From Heterodera schachtii (lineage: Eukaryota; Nematoda; Chromadorea; Rhabditida; Heteroderidae), in contig SIJG01000010.1 in assembly GCA_023374025.1 (NCBI GenBank), positions 1,006,300 through 1,070,299 on the forward strand: a DNA stretch of 64,000 bases, given 5' to 3'. Under the pieces are notes generated by a model. It did not search any database and was not told the origin of the DNA. It saw only the letters and a program-made list of their open reading frames with translations. The position numbers were made by a program, and so were the translations under genes. This document shows positions 41,700 to 54,866 of this stretch, one piece after another; positions within the stretch are counted from its first letter, which is position 1, and each line of letters starts with the position of its first letter.

Positions 41700-43605
41700 A
41701 AGTTCATTTGTGACATTTGGAAAACGACGAACTCTCCGCGTGGCAATGAAAACGAAGAGCCTACGGTAAGGAATTTTAAAAAATTTACAATTTCTAATAC
41801 AATTAATTTTCCCGCTTTCAGTTGGGTGTGCAACGACATTTGGATGGACATTTTGCCCCTTTTTGATCGTCTTCAACTCGGCCTCAAAATGGCACTTCTT
41901 TCGCCACGTTTCAATGCGTTGGTGGACAAACATTTTGATGGCCAATCAGAATTGCCAATTTGGGGATCAATCAGAATTGAAAGGATGGGAACAGAAGCAA
42001 AACTATGTGTCGTTAAATGAGCAATGGCAAATCTGTGCCATTTCCAATGCCCGACCATCCGTTGCACAACAAAATTCGCTTTAAGGACCTTCGAATTATG
42101 TAAATCAAAATGCAAAGCATTGATTAACGATAAAACCATTCCCTTTTCAGGTACATTGACCATTCCGTCATCACATTTCTCCAAGCCAATCAACCAATTT
42201 GGGACAAAGGCATCATTTTGGATTTGCACGTGCCGCATTTCTCCTATAAAGCCAAGAATGCCCAGCCACTTTGGAATGCTTTTGCCCGTGGAATTTGGCC
42301 CATTTTTGCGCCAAACATTCGCCATTTGAATTTTACCAAGGCTCGTCATCTTGAAAATTTGCTTCGCCACACTTATCCGATAATTCTGTCCGACCTCAAT
42401 ATCAAATCAATCAATTTCAATGCTTTGTTACCCGCGGTGATTGGTGATGCAAAAAGGGCCAAATGCATATTCTGCTGGCCAAGCATTGACCAAATGGTTG
42501 AACATTCCGACAAAAAATGGGCAGCCGAAGCAATTGAGTTGTTCTGGTTATATGTCAAAAACCATTAAATTGGTCAACAATTCAAAAGAGGTGTGGTAAC
42601 ATTTTCGTAAAATATTTAGAAAAATTGATATTTTCCTTTCGTTTCCCATTTGCCCATTTTATAGGCATTTATTCGTGCCAATTCTTCTGCCAGCTACGTA
42701 ATTCGAATTGAATATTTTGAATCAACGCCAATTGAGCCATTTGAATTGATAAACGAACGGACCAACGAAATGCTGACATTGGAGAAAGAAAAGGATGATG
42801 AAAATATGGATGAAGAAGATGATGATTAGGGATGATATTTTTAGGCAAAAGCCTATTTTTTTCCTGAGCTCCCCGTGGCCTGAAACGCACAAAAAACATG
42901 TTTTTTTGGGCTGTTGTTAAGCTACTTTTCGAGTTATTAGTGCCTATTTTCTAGGCTAACAAAAATGCAATAAAAACGAAAAATGCACCCCTAAGAATCG
43001 ACTAAAATTAAAAAAAAATACACCCTTAAGAATCGACCCGAAATTTTTTCAAAAATACACCCATAAGAAATGAAAAACTTTTCAAAAATTCATATCAAAA
43101 ATTTATTTATTTATTTTCTTGACAAGAATTTGTGCTTTAAAAATTATATATCTCAGTACTGATTTGGCCTAATTTTTTTACTTTTTTGAATACATTTTGT
43201 CATTTTACACCCCTAAAAACGAGGTTTTTTAGTGCCTATTTTCCATTTTTAGGGCCTATTTTGGGGGTTTTTTAGAGCCTAAGGCCTACCTATTTTGACG
43301 GTTTTTAGTGCCTATAAATATCATCCCTAATGATGATGTTAGTGGTACTGAATATATCGATTTGGTGTTGAAGCGTTGCCAAATTGGGAAGACAATTCAA
43401 TGCGAGGACGAAAAGACGAACAAATTGAACAATGTCACCTTATCGCTTTGTGGATTTGGGTGAGTGTAAACAGCTTTTGCTATAATAATCAACTTTAATT
43501 TTCATTTGATTTAGGCCATTGTCTCTGCCAAAGGCGGGCCAAATTAACGCAAAAAGTCGTCTGAAAATGAATGCCGGGCCCAGCGGACAGCGAAAGAAAA
43601 AGTGA
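41700..43605 (+). pseudogene. F-box-like pseudogene with MITE inside exon 4
   Basis: Exon 1 lacks its first half (starts at SSFVTFGKRRTLRVAMK-like sequence, to 41765). Exon 2 (from 41822) is open over WVCNDIWMDILPLFDRLQLG and KMALLSPRFNALVDKHFDG, then a base loss gives a stop after KLCVVK. Exon 3 (from 42151) is open to LLPAVIGD and then shifts. Exon 4 (from about 42666) has the PFELINERTNEMLTLEKEK motif and its acidic run is split by a 502-bp MITE (42827-43328); it resumes at 43329 (LVLKRCQIGKTIQ). Exon 5 ends at 43605. Closest relative for exons 4-5 is 30460-31118. Confidence 0.8.
42827..43328. mobile_element. hAT-like MITE, 502 bp, inside a coding exon, TSD ATGATGAT
   Basis: Ends TAGGGATGATATTTTTAGG and TATAAATATCATCCCTA are inverted; ATGATGAT flanks at 42819-42826 and 43329-43336. 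The paralogous exon has one ATGATGAT at 30835-30842. The interior shares GCCTATTTT and ACACCCCTAAGAATCG words with the element at 21141-21605, so both belong to one family. Confidence 0.9.
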
Positions 43606-43808
43606 AGGAATAATTGGGAAATGAGAAATTCTGATCGATCATTATGAATTTGGAATTGATCGGATAATTGCATCTCATATTTATTTGTTGCTTCTTTCAG
43701 TTAAATGCAATTATAACCATAAAAAGAAACGAACTTTGAGGAAAATTGTGAGTAAATTTTATTGTATTAAACTATTTAAGTTGAGAAATGTTCTAAATGG
43801 ATTTAAGT
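43606..43808 (+). promoter_or_regulatory. Conserved 3' block plus empty foldback site
   Basis: Same 3' block as 31119-31271, then the unoccupied AAATTTTA at 43754-43761. Confidence 0.45.
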
Positions 43809-44055
43809 CAAGGCTCCCAAGTTTTTTTTTCAAAACACGGACAAACGAGGCTAAAACTAAGATTTTGGCAATAAAAATAAGATTTTTTCTAAAACTAAAA
43901 TTAATGAAAAGGAAATGCAATAAAAATATGAAAAAAATTGAATATTTTTTTTGTTTACGCTGATAATTTTTTCTCATTTCACCGCATGTGCACTTTTTGA
44001 TCTGGCCCCTCTAAATAAGGACAAATCTTAGAAATAAGGACACTTGGGAGCCCTG
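43809..44055. mobile_element. hAT-like MITE, 247 bp (sister of 32198-32436)
   Basis: Ends CAAGGCTCCCAAG (one change from CAGGGCTCCCAA) and CACTTGGGAGCCCTG, flanked by ATTTAAGT and GTTTAAGT (one mismatch). Confidence 0.75.
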
Positions 44056-44638
44056 GTTTAAGTTTAATTGAATCTTTTAAAATTTTCAAGAAAATCGTTG
44101 CCATTATTTCGTTTAATGATTTATTTATTTATTATTTTTTTGATAAAAATTGGTTCAATAAATATGTACAAATCTTGAATATTTAAGGCTAAAAGAAATT
44201 CCAGATAATTAATGAAAGTTGAAAATGCTTCTCAATTGCAAAATAACTAATCACATTTGCATAGAATTGGGTGTAATTTTCGCATTTACAACGTGCCTTG
44301 CTTATCCGAAGAAATTGTTGCCTATCCTAAAACAAACTGCAGACACTTATGTTATCCAATTTTATAAAGGGTTTAAAACCGAGTTTTAAATTCTCAGCAC
44401 AACAATAGCCATTTGAAATTAATTATTTATTGCTCTAGAGGCCCCGAGTGTTGCAGAATTGCTCAATACATCATAATTCCGCATCAATGAATACCCGAAG
44501 AAGGACACACTTTTATAAATTGCGCTTAAATAATTGCAACCTTTCGCACAATTTCACTGTGTAAAAAGAAATTAATCACAGAGTCATTTTTTTCGATTCC
44601 AGATAATTAATGAAAGTTGAAAATGCTTCTCATTCGCA
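44056..44638. other. Satellite border region with 36-bp direct repeat
   Basis: TTCCAGATAATTAATGAAAG and about 16 more bases occur at 44200 and again at about 44599, roughly one satellite period apart. No gene or full monomer is recognised here. Confidence 0.45.
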
Positions 44639-47600
44639 AATTTCTGTTTACTTATTCCAGTTGAATAGAAAATTATAGCTAGCCAAATCGATAAAAAAAA
44701 GTTTTAAATTTTTTTGTTTTCAAGGCAATTACAAATAAAGCACAATGATTGCGATCATTGTCATGGTTGAGTGGCAGGGCAGTCATATGGTTAGTAAGAG
44801 GGAAGTTCTCCATATTTTTCTAAGGCCAATAATGTAAACGCAACAATTTTCTATTGACCCAATGGTTATGGGTTTGTTTTTCGTGACATTTTATTATTTC
44901 TCGGCCTTTTTTCGAAATAAAAAGATTAATTGCATAAGGAATTGTTTCCATTTCGTCCAAATGGTTCTATTCCGAAAGAATGCGAAAATAGACAGGCCAG
45001 AAAAAATATGATTGGAAATTTCATCTAATTTTATAGCCATTTCTGTTTACTTATTCCAGTTGAATAGAAAATTATAGCTAGCCAAATCGATAAAAAAAAG
45101 TTTTAAATTTTTTTGTTTTCAAGGCAATTACAAATGAAGCACAATGATTGCGATCATTGTCATGGTTTAGTGGCAGGGCAGTCATATGGTTAGTAAGAGG
45201 GAAGTTCTCCATATTTTTCTAAGCCAATAATGTAAACGCAACAATTTTCTATTGACCAAATGGTTATGGGTTTGTTTTTCGTAACATTTTATTATTTCTC
45301 GGCCTTTTTTTCGAAATAAAAAGATTAATTGCATAAGGAATTGTTTCCATTTCCTCCAAATGGTTCTATTCCGAAAGAATGCGAAAATAGACAGGCCAGA
45401 AAAAATATGATTGGAAATTTCATCTAATTTTATAGCCATTTCTGTTTACTTATTCCAGTTGAATAGAAAATTATAGCTAGCCAAATCGATAAAAAAAAGT
45501 TTTAAATTTTTTTGTTTTCAAGGCAATTACAAATGAAGCACAATGATTGCGATCATTGTCATGGTTTAGTGGCAGGGCAGTCATATGGTTAGTAAGAGGG
45601 AAGTTCTCCATATTTTTCTAAGCCAATAATGTAAACGCAACAATTTTCTATTGACCAAATGGTTATGGGTTTGTTTTTCGTGACATTTTATTATTTCTCG
45701 GCCTTTTTTCGAAATAAAAAGATTAATTGCATAAGGAATTGTTTCCATTTCGTCCAAATGGTTCTATTCCAAAAGAATGCGAAAATAGACAGGCCAGAAA
45801 AAATATGATTGGAAATTTCATCTAATTTTATAGCCATTTCTGTTTACTTATTCCAGTTGAATAGAAAATTATAGCTAGCCAAATCGATAAAAAAAAGTTT
45901 TAAATTTTTTTGTTTTCAAGGCAATTACAAATGAAGCACAATGATTGCGATCATTGTCATGGTTTAGTGGCAGGGCAGTCATATGGTTAGTAAGAGGGAA
46001 GTTCTCCATATTTTTCTAAGCCAATAATGTAAACGCAACAATTTTCTATTGACCAAATGGTTATGGGTTTGTTTTTCGTGACATTTTATTATTTCTCGGC
46101 CTTTTTTCGAAATAAAAAGATTAATTGCATAAGGAATTGTTTCCATTTCGTCCAAATGGTTCTATTCCGAAAGAATGCGAAAATAGACAGGCCAGAAAAA
46201 ATATGATTGGAAATTTCATCTAATTTTATAGCCATTTCTGTTTACTTATTCCAGTTGAATAGAAAATTATAGCTAGCCAAATCGATAAAAAAAAGTTTTA
46301 AATTTTTTTGTTTTCAAGGCAATTACAAATGAAGCACAATGATTGCGATCATTGTCATGGTTGAGTGGCAGGGCAGTCATATGGTTAGTAAGAGGGAAGT
46401 TCTCCATATTTTTCTAAGCCAATAATGTAAACGCAACAATTTTCTATTGACCAAATGGTTATGGGTTTGTTTTTCGTGAACATTTTATTATTTCTCGGCC
46501 TTTTTTCGAAATAAAAAGATTAATTGCATAAGGAATTGTTTCCATTTCGTCCAAATGGTTCTATTCCGAAAGAATGCGAAAATAGACAGGCCAGAAAAAA
46601 TATGATTGGAAATTTCATCTAATTTTATAGCCATTTCTGTTTACTTATTCCAGTTGAATAGAAAATTATAGCTAGCCAAATCGATAAAAAAAAGTTTTAA
46701 ATTTTTTGTTTTCAAGGCAATTACAAATGAAGCACAATGATTGCGATCATTGTCATGGTTTAGTGGCAGGGCAGTCATATGGTTAGTAAGAGGGAAGTTC
46801 TCCATATTTTTCTAAGCCAATAATGTAAACGCAACAATTTTCTATTGACCAAATGGTTATGGGTTTGTTTTTCGTAACATTTTATTATTTCTCGGCCTTT
46901 TTTCGAAATAAAAAGATTAATTGCATAAGGAATTGTTTCCATTTCGTCCAAATGGTTCTATTCCGAAAGAATGCGAAAATAGACAGGCCAGAAAAAATAT
47001 GATTGGAAATTTCATCTAATTTTATAGCCATTTCTGTTTACTTATTCCAGTTGAATAGAAAATTATAGCTAGCCAAATCGATAAAAAAAAGTTTTAAATT
47101 TTTTTGTTTTCAAGGCAATTACAAATGAAGCACAATGATTGCGATCATTGTCATGGTTTAGTGGCAGGGCAGTCATATGGTTAGTAAGAGGGAAGTTCTC
47201 CATATTTTTCTAAGCCAATAATGTAAACGCAACAATTTTCTATTGACCAAATGGTTATGGGTTTGTTTTTCGTGACATTTTATTATTTCTCGGCCTTTTT
47301 TCGAAATAAAAAGATTAATTGCATAAGGAATTGTTTCCATTTCGTCCAAATGGTTCTATTCCGAAAGAATGCGAAAATAGACAGGCCAGAAAAAATATGA
47401 TTGGAAATTTCATCTAATTTTATAGCCATTTCTGTTTACTTATTCCAGTTGAATAGAAAATTATAGCTAGCCAAATCGATAAAAAAAAGTTTTAAATTTT
47501 TTTGTTTTCAAGGCAATTACAAATGAAGCACAATGATTGCGATCATTGTCATGGTTTAGTGGCAGGGCAGTCATATGGTTAGTAAGAGGGAAGTTCTCCA

Positions 47601-50600
47601 TATTTTTCTAAGCCAATAATGTAAACGCAACAATTTTCTATTGACCCAATGGTTATGGGTTTGTTTTTCGTGACATTTTATTATTTCTCGGCCTTTTTTC
47701 GAAATAAAAAGATTAATTGCATAAGGAATTGTTTCCATTTCGTCCAAATGGTTCTATTCCGAAAGAATGCGAAAATAGACAGGCCAGAAAAAATATGATT
47801 GGAAATTTCATCTAATTTTATAGCCATTTCTGTTTACTTATTCCAGTTGAATAGAAAATTATAGCTAGCCAAATCGATAAAAAAAAGTTTTAAATTTTTT
47901 TGTTTTCAAGGCAATTACAAATGAAGCACAATGATTGCGATCATTGTCATGGTTTAGTGGCAGGGCAGTCATATGGTTAGTAAGAGGGAAGTTCTCCATA
48001 TTTTTCTAAGCCAATAATGTAAACGCAACAATTTTCTATTGACCAAATGGTTATGGGTTTGTTTTTCGTGACATTTTATTATTTCTCGGCCTTTTTTCGA
48101 AATAAAAAGATTAATTGCATAAGGAATTGTTTCCATTTCGTCCAAATGGTTCTATTCCGAAAGAATGCGAAAATAGACAGGCCAGAAAAAATATGATTGG
48201 AAATTTCATCTAATTTTATAGCCATTTCTGTTTACTTATTCCAGTTGAATAGAAAATTATAGCTAGCCAAATCGATAAAAAAAAGTTTTAAATTTTTTTG
48301 TTTTCAAGGCAATTACAAATGAAGCACAATGATTGCGATCATTGTCATGGTTTAGTGGCAGGGCAGTCATATGGTTAGTAAGAGGGAAGTTCTCCATATT
48401 TTTCTAAGCCAATAATGTAAACGCAACAATTTTCTATTGACCCAATGGTTATGGGTTTGTTTTTCGTGACATTTTATTATTTCTCGGCCTTTTTTCGAAA
48501 TAAAAAGATTAATTGCATAAGGAATTGTTTCCATTTCGTCCAAATGGTTCTATTCCGAAAGAATGCGAAAATAGACAGGCCAGAAAAAATATGATTGGAA
48601 ATTTCATCTAATTTTATAGCCATTTCTGTTTACTTATTCCAGTTGAATAGAAAATTATAGCTAGCCAAATCGATAAAAAAAAGTTTTAAATTTTTTTGTT
48701 TTCAAGGCAATTACAAATGAAGCACAATGATTGCGATCATTGTCATGGTTTAGTGGCAGGGCAGTCATATGGTTAGTAAGAGGGAAGTTCTCCATATTTT
48801 TCTAAGCCAATAATGTAAACGCAACAATTTTCTATTGACCAAATGGTTATGGGTTTGTTTTTCGTGACATTTTATTATTTCTCGGCCTTTTTTCGAAATA
48901 AAAAGATTAATTGCATAAGGAATTGTTTCCATTTCGTCCAAATGGTTCTATTCCGAAAGAATGCGAAAATAGACAGGCCAGAAAAAATATGATTGGAAAT
49001 TTCATCTAATTTTATAGCCATTTCTGTTTACTTATTCCAGTTGAATAGAAAATTATAGCTAGCCAAATCGATAAAAAAAAGTTTTAAATTTTTTGTTTTC
49101 AAGGCAATTACAAATGAAGCACAATGATTGCGATCATTGTCATGGTTTAGTGGCAGGGCAGTCATATGGTTAGTAAGAGGGAAGTTCTCCATATTTTTCT
49201 AAGCCAATAATGTAAACGCAACAATTTTCTATTGACCAAATGGTTATGGGTTTGTTTTTCGTGACATTTTATTATTTCTCGGCCTTTTTTCGAAATAAAA
49301 AGATTAATTGCATAAGGAATTGTTTCCATTTCGTCCAAATGGTTCTATTCCGAAAGAATGCGAAAATAGACAGGCCAGAAAAAATATGATTGGAAATTTC
49401 ATCTAATTTTATAGCCATTTCTGTTTACTTATTCCAGTTGAATAGAAAATTATAGCTAGCCAAATCGATAAAAAAAAGTTTTAAATTTTTTTGTTTTCAA
49501 GGCAATTACAAATGAAGCACAATGATTGCGATCATTGTCATGGTTTAGTGGCAGGGCAGTCATATGGTTAGTAAGTGGGAAGTTCTCCATATTTTTCGAG
49601 GCCATTAATGTAAACGCAACAATTTTCTATCGACCCAATGGATATGGGTTTATTTTAAGTGACATTTTATTATTTCTCTCCCTTTTCTCGAAATAAAAAA
49701 TAATAATTGCACAATGATTTCTGCCGGTTTCGTCCAAAGGATTCCTATTCCGAAAGGCTGCGAAAATAGACAGGCGGGAAAAATCTGATTGGAAATTTCA
49801 TTTAATTTTATAGCCATTTCTGCTTAACTATTCCAGTTGAATAGAAAATTATAGCTAGCCAATTGGGTAAAAAAAATTATAAAATTTTTTTATTTTCAAA
49901 GCAATTACAAATGGAGCACACTGATTGCGATCACTGCAGCGATTTGTGGCAGAGAAGTCAAAATGGTTAGTAAGTGGGAAGTTCTCCATATTTTTCGAGG
50001 CCATTAATGTAAACGCAACAATTTTCTATCGACCCAATGGATATGGGTTTATTTTAAGTGACATTTTATTATTTCTCTCCTTTTTCTCGAAATAAAAATA
50101 ATAATTGCACAAGGATTTTGGCCCGTTTCGTCCAAATGGTCATATTCCGATAGTCTGCGAAAATAGACAGGCCAGAAAAAATCTGATTGGAAATTTCATC
50201 TAATTTTATAGCCGTTTGTGCTTAATTATTCCAGTTGAATAGAAAATTATAGCTAGCCAAATGGATAAAAAAATTTTTAAATTTTTTTGTTTTCAAAGTA
50301 ATTACAAATGAATCACACTGATTGCGATCACTGTCATGATTTAGTGGCTGGGCAGTCATATGGTTAGTAAGAGGGAAGTTATTCATATTTTTCATGGCCA
50401 ATAATGTAATCGCAACAATTTTCTATTGACCAAATGGTTATGGGTTTGTTTTTCGTGACATTTTATTATTTCTCGGCCTTTTTTCGAAATAAAAAGATTA
50501 ATTGCATAAGGAATTGTTTCCATTTCGTCCAAATGGTTCTATTCCGAAAGAATGCGAAAATAGACAGGCCAGAAAAAATATGATTGGAAATTTCATCTAA

Positions 50601-53600
50601 TTTTATAGCCATTTCTGTTTACTTATTCCAGTTGAATAGAAAATTATAGCTAGCCAAATCGATAAAAAAAAGTTTTAAATTTTTTTGTTTTCAAGGCAAT
50701 TACAAATGAAGCACAATGATTGCGATCATTGTCATGGTTTAGTGGCAGGGCAGTCATATGGTTAGTAAGAGGGAAGTTCTCCATATTTTTCTAAGCCAAT
50801 AATGTAAACGCAACAATTTTCTATTGACCAAATGGTTATGGGTTTGTTTTTCGTGACATTTTATTATTTCTCGGCCTTTTTTCGAAATAAAAAGATTAAT
50901 TGCATAAGGAATTGTTTCCATTTCGTCCAAATGGTTCTATTCCGAAAGAATGCGAAAATAGACAGGCCAGAAAAATATGATTGGAAATTTCATCTAATTT
51001 TATAGCCATTTCTGTTTACTTATTCCAGTTGAATAGAAAATTATAGCTAGCCAAATCGATAAAAAAAAGTTTTAAATTTTTTTGTTTTCAAGGCAATTAC
51101 AAATGAAGCACAATGATTGCGATCATTGTCATGGTTTAGTGGCAGGGCAGTCATATGGTTAGTAAGAGGGAAGTTCTCCATATTTTTCTAAGCCAATAAT
51201 GTAAACGCAACAATTTTCTATTGACCAAATGGTTATGGGTTTGTTTTTCGTGACATTTTATTATTTCTCGGCCTTTTTTCGAAATAAAAAGATTAATTGC
51301 ATAAGGAATTGTTTCCATTTCGTCCAAATGGTTCTATTCCGAAAGAATGCGAAAATAGACAGGCCAGAAAAAATATGATTGGAAATTTCATCTAATTTTA
51401 TAGCCATTTCTGTTTACTTATTCCAGTTGAATAGAAAATTATAGCTAGCCAAATCGATAAAAAAAAGTTTTAAATTTTTTTGTTTTCAAGGCAATTACAA
51501 ATGAAGAACAATGATTGCGATCATTGTCATGGTTTAGTGGCAGGGCAGTCATATGGTTAGTAAGAGGGAAGTTCTCCATATTTTTCTAAGCCAATAATGT
51601 AAACGCAACAATTTTCTATTGACCAAATGGTTATGGGTTTGTTTTTCGTGACATTTTATTATTTCTCGGCCTTTTTTCGAAATAAAAAGATTAATTGCAT
51701 AAGGAATTGTTTCCATTTCGTCCAAATGGTTCTATTCCGAAAGAATGCGAAAATAGACAGGCCAGAAAAAATATGATTGGAAATTTCATCTAATTTTATA
51801 GCCATTTCTGTTTACTTATTCCAGTTGAATAGAAAATTATAGCTAGCCAAATCGATAAAAAAAAGTTTTAAATTTTTTTGTTTTCAAGGCAATTACAAAT
51901 GAAGAACAATGATTGCGATCATTGTCATGGTTTAGTGGCAGGGCAGTCATATGGTTAGTAAGAGGGAAGTTCTCCATATTTTTCTAAGCCAATAATGTAA
52001 ACGCAACAATTTTCTATTGACCAAATGGTTATGGGTTTGTTTTTCGTGACATTTTATTATTTCTCGGCCTTTTTTCGAAATAAAAAGATTAATTGCATAA
52101 GGAATTGTTTCCATTTCGTCCAAATGGTTCTATTCCAAAAGAATGCGAAAATAGACAGGCCAGAAAAAATATGATTGGAAATTTCATCTAATTTTATAGC
52201 CATTTCTGTTTACTTATTCCAGTTGAATAGAAAATTATAGCTAGCCAAATCGATAAAAAAAGTTTTAAATTTTTTTGTTTTCAAGGCAATTACAAATGAA
52301 GCACAATGATTGCGATCATTGTCATGGTTTAGTGGCAGGGCAGTCATATGGTTAGTAAGAGGGAAGTTCTCCATATTTTTCTAAGCCAATAATGTAAACG
52401 CAACAATTTTCTATTGACCAAATGGTTATGGGTTTGTTTTTCGTGACATTTTATTATTTCTCGGCCTTTTTTCGAAATAAAAAGATTAATTGCATAAGGA
52501 ATTGTTTCCATTTCGTCCAAATGGTTCTATTCCGAAAGAATGCGAAAATAGACAGGCCAGAAAAAATATGATTGGAAATTTCATCTAATTTTATAGCCAT
52601 TTCTGTTTACTTATTCCAGTTGAATAGAAAATTATAGCTAGCCAAATCGATAAAAAAAAGTTTTAAATTTTTTTGTTTTCAAGGCAATTACAAATGAAGC
52701 ACAATGATTGCGATCATTGTCATGGTTTAGTGGCAGGGCAGTCATATGGTTAGTAAGAGGGAAGTTCTCCATATTTTTCTAAGCCAATAATGTAAACGCA
52801 ACAATTTTCTATTGACCAAATGGTTATGGGTTTGTTTTTCGTGACATTTTATTATTTCTCGGCCTTTTTTCGAAATAAAAAGATTAATTGCATAAGGAAT
52901 TGTTTCCATTTCGTCCAAATGGTTCTATTCCGAAAGAATGCGAAAATAGACAGGCCAGAAAAAATATGATTGGAAATTTCATCTAATTTTATAGCCATTT
53001 CTGTTTACTTATTCCAGTTGAATAGAAAATTATAGCTAGCCAAATCGATAAAAAAAGTTTTAAATTTTTTTGTTTTCAAGGCAATTACAAATGAAGAACA
53101 ATGATTGCGATCATTGTCATGGTTTAGTGGCAGGGCAGTCATATGGTTAGTAAGAGGGAAGTTCTCCATATTTTTCTAAGCCAATAATGTAAACGCAACA
53201 ATTTTCTATTGACCAAATGGTTATGGGTTTGTTTTTCGTGACATTTTATTATTTCTCGGCCTTTTTTCGAAATAAAAAGATTAATTGCATAAGGAATTGT
53301 TTCCATTTCGTCCAAATGGTTCTATTCCGAAAGAATGCGAAAATAGACAGGCCAGAAAAAATATGATTGGAAATTTCATCTAATTTTATAGCCATTTCTG
53401 TTTACTTATTCCAGTTGAATAGAAAATTATAGCTAGCCAAATCGATAAAAAAAGTTTTAAATTTTTTTGTTTTCAAGGCAATTACAAATGAAGAACAATG
53501 ATTGCGATCATTGTCATGGTTTAGTGGCAGGGCAGTCATATGGTTAGTAAGAGGGAAGTTCTCCATATTTTTCTAAGCCAATAATGTAAACGCAACAATT

Positions 53601-54866
53601 TTCTATTGACCAAATGGTTATGGGTTTGTTTTTCGTGACATTTTATTATTTCTCGGCCTTTTTTCGAAATAAAAAGATTAATTGCATAAGGAATTGTTTC
53701 CATTTCGTCCAAATGGTTCTATTCCGAAAGAATGCGAAAATAGACAGGCCAGAAAAAATATGATTGGAAATTTCATCTAATTTTATAGCCATTTCTGTTT
53801 ACTTATTCCAGTTGAATAGAAAATTATAGCTAGCCAAATCGATAAAAAAAGTTTTAAATTTTTTTGTTTTCAAGGCAATTACAAATGAAGAACAATGATT
53901 GCGATCATTGTCATGGTTTAGTGGCAGGGCAGTCATATGGTTAGTAAGAGGGAAGTTCTCCATATTTTTCTAAGCCAATAATGTAAACGCAACAATTTTC
54001 TATTGACCAAATGGTTATGGGTTTGTTTTTCGTGACATTTTATTATTTCTCGGCCTTTTTTCGAAATAAAAAGATTAATTGCATAAGGAATTGTTTCCAT
54101 TTCGTCCAAATGGTTCTATTCCGAAAGAATGCGAAAATAGACAGGCCAGAAAAAATATGATTGGAAATTTCATCTAATTTTATAGCCATTTCTGTTTACT
54201 TATTCCAGTTGAATAGAAAATTATAGCTAGCCAAATCGATAAAAAAAGTTTTAAATTTTTTTGTTTTCAAGGCAATTACAAATGAAGAACAATGATTGCG
54301 ATCATTGTCATGGTTTAGTGGCAGGGCAGTCATATGGTTAGTAAGAGGGAAGTTCTCCATATTTTTCTAAGCCAATAATGTAAACGCAACAATTTTCTAT
54401 TGACCAAATGGTTATGGGTTTGTTTTTCGTGACATTTTATTATTTCTCGGCCTTTTTTCGAAATAAAAAGATTAATTGCATAAGGAATTGTTTCCATTTC
54501 GTCCAAATGGTTCTATTCCGAAAGAATGCGAAAATAGACAGGCCAGAAAAAATATGATTGGAAATTTCATCTAATTTTATAGCCATTTCTGTTTACTTAT
54601 TCCAGTTGAATAGAAAATTATAGCTAGCCAAATCGATAAAAAAAGTTTTAAATTTTTTTGTTTTCAAGGCAATTACAAATGAAGAACAATGATTGCGATC
54701 ATTGTCATGGTTTAGTGGCAGGGCAGTCATATGGTTAGTAAGAGGGAAGTTCTCCATATTTTTCTAAGCCAATAATGTAAACGCAACAATTTTCTATTGA
54801 CCAAATGGTTATGGGTTTGTTTTTCGTGACATTTTATTATTTCTCGGCCTTTTTTCGAAATAAAAA
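44639..54866. repeat. Satellite array, about 398-bp monomers (part 1)
   Basis: The word GTCATATGGTTAGTAAGAG recurs at about 44782, 45182, 45581, 45979, 46377, 46775, 47173 and so on, giving a 398-399 bp period and about 25-26 monomers. Most are nearly identical; monomers at about 49575-50400 are clearly diverged (CGAGGCCATTAATG, TCGACCCAATGGATATGG). Each monomer holds the palindrome ACAATGATTGCGATCATTGT. Short frames in it are not genes. Confidence 0.95.

Noticed and set aside
44880..44960. Possible tRNA or small RNA gene from the palindromic satellite segment
   Set aside because: Only an 8-bp hairpin is present; no cloverleaf or internal promoter boxes seen.
44639..54866. Possible CRISPR array or repeated protein gene in the 398-bp repeats
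   Set aside because: Repeats have no unique spacers, the organism is eukaryotic, and frames are short and not conserved as protein.
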